From the NCBI GenBank assembly GCA_024760905.1, contig CM045745.1, positions 4,853,782 through 4,917,781 on the forward strand: a stretch of 64,000 nucleotides of DNA, written 5' to 3'. Below are positions 1-64,000 of the stretch, one piece after another. Source of the stretch: Plotosus lineatus (taxonomy: Eukaryota > Chordata > Actinopteri > Siluriformes > Plotosidae). Below the pieces are notes generated by a model. The model was not told where the DNA came from. It ran no database searches and saw only the letters and a list, made by a program, of their open reading frames with translations. How positions within the stretch are numbered: the stretch's first letter is position 1; every line of letters begins with the position of its first letter. Position numbers and translations under genes: made by a program.

Positions 1-77
1 TAGGGTGAGATGGAGGCAGATGATTCGCTGTGGCGACCCCTGAAGGGAAAAGCCGAAAGGAAAAGAAGAAGAAGTAG
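1..77 (+). mobile_element. RTE (Expander-like) LINE, 3' tail only
   Basis: The sequence GATTCGCTGTGGCGACCCCT followed by GAAGGGAAAAGCCGAAAGGA and GAAGAAGAAG is the same 3' end found on the longer RTE copies at 15380 and 60342. The rest of the copy is cut off by the window edge. Confidence 0.8.
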
Positions 78-348
78 TGGCTCATCAGAGCCAGTGCTTA
101 TTCCCCACTTTCAGTAGTGTGAAGTGACTAGAAGTTCAGCTCCTCCTGGCTAGTCCATGGCAGGTTACCCTCCCAGTATATATATATTTTTTACTGGTAA
201 CATTTATACTGCTGGGTGAATAGAGGCACACTTGTGGTTAAGACCCTGCCCAGGGGTCTCAGCACAGTGGGTTTCTAACTGGGATTAAAATTCCACGACA
301 TCCTGATCATGAGATCATCACCATACCCACTACGCCAAGTATGCCCCA
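78..348 (-). mobile_element. tRNA-derived SINE (family B), degraded
   Basis: Antisense copy of the SINE seen whole at 38114-38395 and 55909-56219. Shared blocks include AGTGGCTCATCAG, ATACTGCTGGGTGAA, GAGGCACACTTGTG and GCCCAGGGGTCT. The tRNA-like head should lie near 345 but has decayed. Confidence 0.65.
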
Positions 349-456
349 CAAGCCTAGTATGCATCAAGATATTCATACCCGCCATGCTACATGACACAGA
401 CTCTTCACTGATGTTTTTCTGAAGTAAAAACACTACAGCTACTTGTTTATTTAGAG

Positions 457-782
457 CAGGGGTCACCAACCTTTCTGAAGCTGAGGGCTACTTCTTGGGT
501 ACTAATTAATGCAAAGGGCTACCAGGTCGATACACACTTCTGAAATAAATTTGCTCAATTTATCCTTCATTATATGTTAATATTAATAATTAATGATATT
601 CATCTATGTAAAGATATTGATTTGATAAAAAAATAGCAACAAAATTATATGCAGCTCAATGGAGAGTGGCACTATGGAGTAGCGGGCCTGTTCTAAAAAA
701 TAGCAGTGAACAGGCCCGTGGGCGACTCATATTGTCCTTGCGGGCAGTCTGGTACCAGCGGGCACCATGTTGGTGACCCCTG
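457..782. mobile_element. hAT-type non-autonomous element (MITE)
   Basis: Ends CAGGGGTCACCAACC and TTGGTGACCCCTG form terminal inverted repeats. Flanks ATTTAGAG (449-456) and ATCTAGAG (783-790) are a 7/8 match to an 8-bp target duplication, as expected for hAT. The same family recurs at 16923-17264. No coding capacity. Confidence 0.85.
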
Positions 783-1133
783 ATCTAGAGATAAATTGAT
801 ATTTCTGCCTCATAATGTTATTCATGATATGCAGTAAGCCAACAACATAAAAGATCAGATCACAGTACAGGTAATTGATTAATATGACACTCAAACTAAC
901 CGCCACCTCATGCCCAGTATAACTAGAACAGTACCAAGATGTTGACGCCTAAGTTATTGATTAGTTCAGCCTTTAAATAGTTAAAATGTTACAAATAAAA
1001 GTTTAAATAGTTGAAATGACATCACTTCTAACTGTAGTTTTAGAGCTGTTATTGTTCCAGAACCTGAAATAAAGGCTACTTTCTGTGCTGCCATCACCAC
1101 TTGTTTAAGGAAAAATTCTCACACTCACTCACT

Positions 1134-1174
<41 letters not shown>

Positions 1175-1535
1175 TAAATCTATATTAATTCGTTACAGTT
1201 TCATGAAACTATTATTAAATAATTATTAAAAGAGCTGTATAAATAAAATGGAATTGTATTTAGTTTTATTTTACATTTTATTTAGGGTTTTTTGGACAAT
1301 TTATTTAGTTTACATATATTTTCAAGTCTGTTGAAGTGATTTGAATTGAAAAGGAAAAGAATGCTGAAGAGCTATTTTTACATGTGTAGTGTTTTCAGAA
1401 TGAAACATGAACAGACTAAACAATACGCATTCAGATCTCAATCAACACTTGCTGTCTTCCTCCCAGCCAGCATTTTACTCACAACTGTATATACAGGAGG
1501 TACATCGTCCACCTGTTTAAAAGTGAAGATCAATT
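783..1535. other. intron, no gene seen; (CA)n at 1136-1172
   Basis: AT-rich intron downstream of window exon 37. The only clear structure is an AC dinucleotide microsatellite at about 1136-1172. Confidence 0.6.
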
Positions 1536-1626
1536 GATTTGATAAACAGGTGGAAGGTGTGGCTACTGCATGGCTGGAATGAAAATCTGGCCCCATATCG
1601 ACACTATGTGGAATAAACTGGACACC
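1536..1626 (+). repeat. short interspersed repeat, about 90 bp (copy 1 of 3)
   Basis: AACAGGTGGAAGGTGTGGCT followed by a stretch ending GGACACCCC. Related copies lie at 49550-49626 (antisense) and 54284-54372. The GGGGTGTCCAAT end resembles a hAT terminus. Confidence 0.55.
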
Positions 1627-1750
1627 CCAATGCACAGAAAATCTAAAAGGAGTTTCCATTTTAACGTTTCTAAAATTAAACTGATTACTCTGTTGCGACT
1701 TCATTATTATTTTATTAAATACAGGCTTTGAAAAACACTACTTTACTCAC

Positions 1751-61943
<60,193 letters not shown>

Positions 61944-61945
61944 CT

Positions 61946-62315
61946 GTAAAGAGAGAAACAGCAACACATGAATGATTATTAAAGTGCAGGATGTGCTTCT
62001 GTCAAATATAAAGATGTGTGCGCTGTCATAATAATGTGAGAATATTTAGTACAGCTGGAGCACTCATGATCTCGACACTAACTAGAGTATACGAATCACT
62101 GCCAGAGTTTGAGACACTAACAGTGGGCTACTTTTCATTATTGAACAGTTGAGGTCACTCAGTTAGTGTCAACACTGAGAACCTGAACATCAAAAATGAA
62201 ATTAAAGGTCCTGAATGAGACTATTGTCAACATTTAACATTGATATCTGGAAGATTTTCGATGATGTAATTTTTTAGTATGGCTGCAATTATTACTACAC
62301 ATATAAATTAAAGTA
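61946..62315. other. intron, nothing recognised
   Basis: Between window exon 1 and the Tc1 element. No supported feature. Confidence 0.5.
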
Positions 62316-63895
62316 CAGTGCTGTGCAAAAGTTTTTGCCCCTTACTGATTTTTTTACTTTTTTGCACCTTTCTCATACTTAATCAAACAGATTTGAAAAT
62401 TACACAAAGATAATCCAAGTATTAAAAAAATGCAGTTTTCCTGTTCTGACTTTATTTGTTAAGAGAAATATTCTATCCAAACCTGCATGAACCGCTGTGA
62501 AAAAGTAATTGCCCCCTTGTTTAAAGGTGAGGTACTTGTGATTAATCCTATTATTGGGAAAAACCGAGTTCGATTTCATGGCCACACCCAGGCCTGATTT
62601 CTGCCAGACATTTCCAATCAAGAGATCCCCAACATAAAACCTGTCTGACAGGGTGAGGTAGGCCATACTGAACACACATCATCATGCCATAATCCAGTGA
62701 GTTTCGAGAGCAAACAAGAAAAAAGATTATAGAGTTGTCTCAATCTGGGAAAGGATACAAAGTCATTGGTAAATCTTTGGGACTCCAACGGACCACCGTC
62801 AGAGCCATTATCCATAAATGAAGAAGGCATGGCACAGTGGTGACCCTTCTCAGGAGCGGCCGACCTACCAAAATGACTCCAAGAGCACGGTGCAGACTAA
62901 CCAGAGAAGTCACAAAGGATCCAAAAACCACTTCTAAAGAACTACAGCCTAAATCTCCTCAGTTAATGTCAATGTTCATGACTCCACCATCAGAAAGACA
63001 CGAGGCTAAAGTGGTATCCATGGAAGAGTTCCGAGGTGAAAGCCACTGTTGACAAAAAAAATATCAAGACATGACTCACTTTTGTCAAGAATCATCTTGA
63101 TCATCCCCAAAGCTTTTGGGAAAATGTCCTCTGTACTGAGGTAACTAAAGTTGAACTTTTTGGGAGAAATACATCCCATTATATCTGGCGTAAAAACAAC
63201 ACCGCATTTGATGAAAAGAACATTGTGCCAACAGTGAAACATGGTGGTGGAAGTGTGATGATCTGGGCCTGCTTTGCTGCTTCAAGACCTGGGCGAATTG
63301 TCCTGATTGATGGAATCATGAATTCTGCTCGCTACTAAGAAATCCTGGCGAAGATTGTTCGTCCATCAGTTCGAGACCTCAAGCGAAAGCACACCTGGGT
63401 TCTGCAACAAGACAATGATCCGAAGCACACCAGCAACTCACCTCTGAATGGAAAAGAATAAAATGGGTTTTGGAGCGGCCGAGTCAAAGCCTGACTCGAA
63501 CCCTATTGAGAGCCTGGGGCATTACCTTAAAAAGGCTGTTCATGCACGAAAATCATCCAATCTGGTTGATCTTAAAACAATTCTGCAGAGAAGAGAGGCC
63601 CAAAATCCCATCACAGCGATGTGAAAGACGCTTGACTGCAGTTAGTGCTGCAAAAGGTGGTTCAACCAGCTATCAGGTTTTGGAGGTCAATTACTTATTT
63701 ACATGGGCCCTTGTACGTTCAGATGCCCCCCCCCCTTTAATAAATCCAATTGGAACTGAAAATTGTATTTTGTGTTTACATGCGTTTTATCTTTGTATAA
63801 TATTTAGGTTTGCTTGATCTGAAATGGATCACAGTGAAAAACGTGCAAAAAAACAGGAGAAATTGGTCAGGGGCCAAAACCTTGGCATATCACTG
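62316..63895 (+). mobile_element. Tc1-like transposon with decayed transposase
   Basis: 1.58 kb, normal Tc1 size. Ends CAGTGCTGTGCAAAAGTTTT and (reverse complement) CAGTGATATGCCAAGGTTTT; left flank TA. The transposase reads GKGYKVIGKSLGLQRTTVRA (helix-turn-helix), LLRSGRPTKMTPRA, then VKHGGGSVMIWACFA and WVLQQDNDPKHTS (second catalytic Asp). Several stops and frameshifts and loss of the first Asp region make it inactive. Confidence 0.92.
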
Positions 63896-63904
63896 TGTAT
63901 ATAC

Positions 63905-64000
63905 AGACCCTCCCCAGCTTACGAACAAGTTATGTAAGTCGTTACAGGGCATTCTTTAGAGAAGTACGTATGTTTAAACCTTGTACAAGTAAATCTATAC
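63905..64000. mobile_element. possible pogo-like terminus, cut by window end
   Basis: TA then CAGACCCTCCCCAGCTTACG resembles the ends of pogo/Tigger-like MITEs seen elsewhere in the window. Only one end is visible. Confidence 0.4.

Overview
The window is vertebrate nuclear DNA, almost certainly from a teleost fish. The evidence is a split gene with GT-AG introns whose protein resembles the vertebrate DNA repair kinase DNA-PKcs, embedded in typical fish repeats: RTE (Expander-like), L2/CR1-like LINEs, tRNA-derived SINEs, Tc1, pogo/Tigger-like and hAT elements. No species call is attempted.

One protein-coding gene was found, and it fills the window on the minus strand: prkdc, the DNA-dependent protein kinase catalytic subunit. 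Thirty-seven consecutive internal exons were read from 61943 down to 1751, about 5.24 kb of coding sequence. Every junction is GT-AG and every codon phase matches across introns. They encode about 1,745 residues, matching roughly human residues 170-1915, the N-terminal and middle HEAT-repeat solenoid. The first exons lie beyond 64000. The phosphorylation clusters, FAT, kinase and FATC regions would lie below position 1. Nothing in the exons read here looks broken.

The introns are packed with mobile elements. The largest, 2458-15750, holds a pogo-like MITE, a LINE nested inside another LINE (3393-9565), a tRNA-SINE, a hAT fragment, and an RTE copy split by an unidentified 1.3-kb inverted-repeat element. 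Region 16.9-24.6 kb holds hAT MITEs, several copies of a pogo-plus-hAT composite, and Tc1 pieces. An RTE copy lies at 24.9-27.9 kb. Region 29.6-33.3 kb is SINE-rich. Region 34.9-37.1 kb is one long inverted-repeat element with dense CGGAA motifs and an internal hairpin. Region 37-43.7 kb carries SINEs, a tail-swapped SINE and composites. Region 44-49 kb has an L2-like LINE, a SINE inserted at a splice acceptor and a hAT with transposase remains. Region 50-54.2 kb has an RTE inserted in another RTE, and 57.9-60.3 kb an internally deleted RTE. A decayed Tc1 transposon lies at 62.3-63.9 kb.

The most notable observations are: (1) a SINE whose 18-bp target duplication copied the 3' splice site of a prkdc exon, leaving a decoy acceptor about 360 bp upstream; (2) the 2.2-kb CGGAA-rich element with 28-bp termini; (3) SINEs built from both ends of an RTE LINE, one with its tail swapped for an L2-type tail; and (4) an orphan ORF at 54.7-54.9 kb. 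No new host system was identified, and all element family names are by eye.
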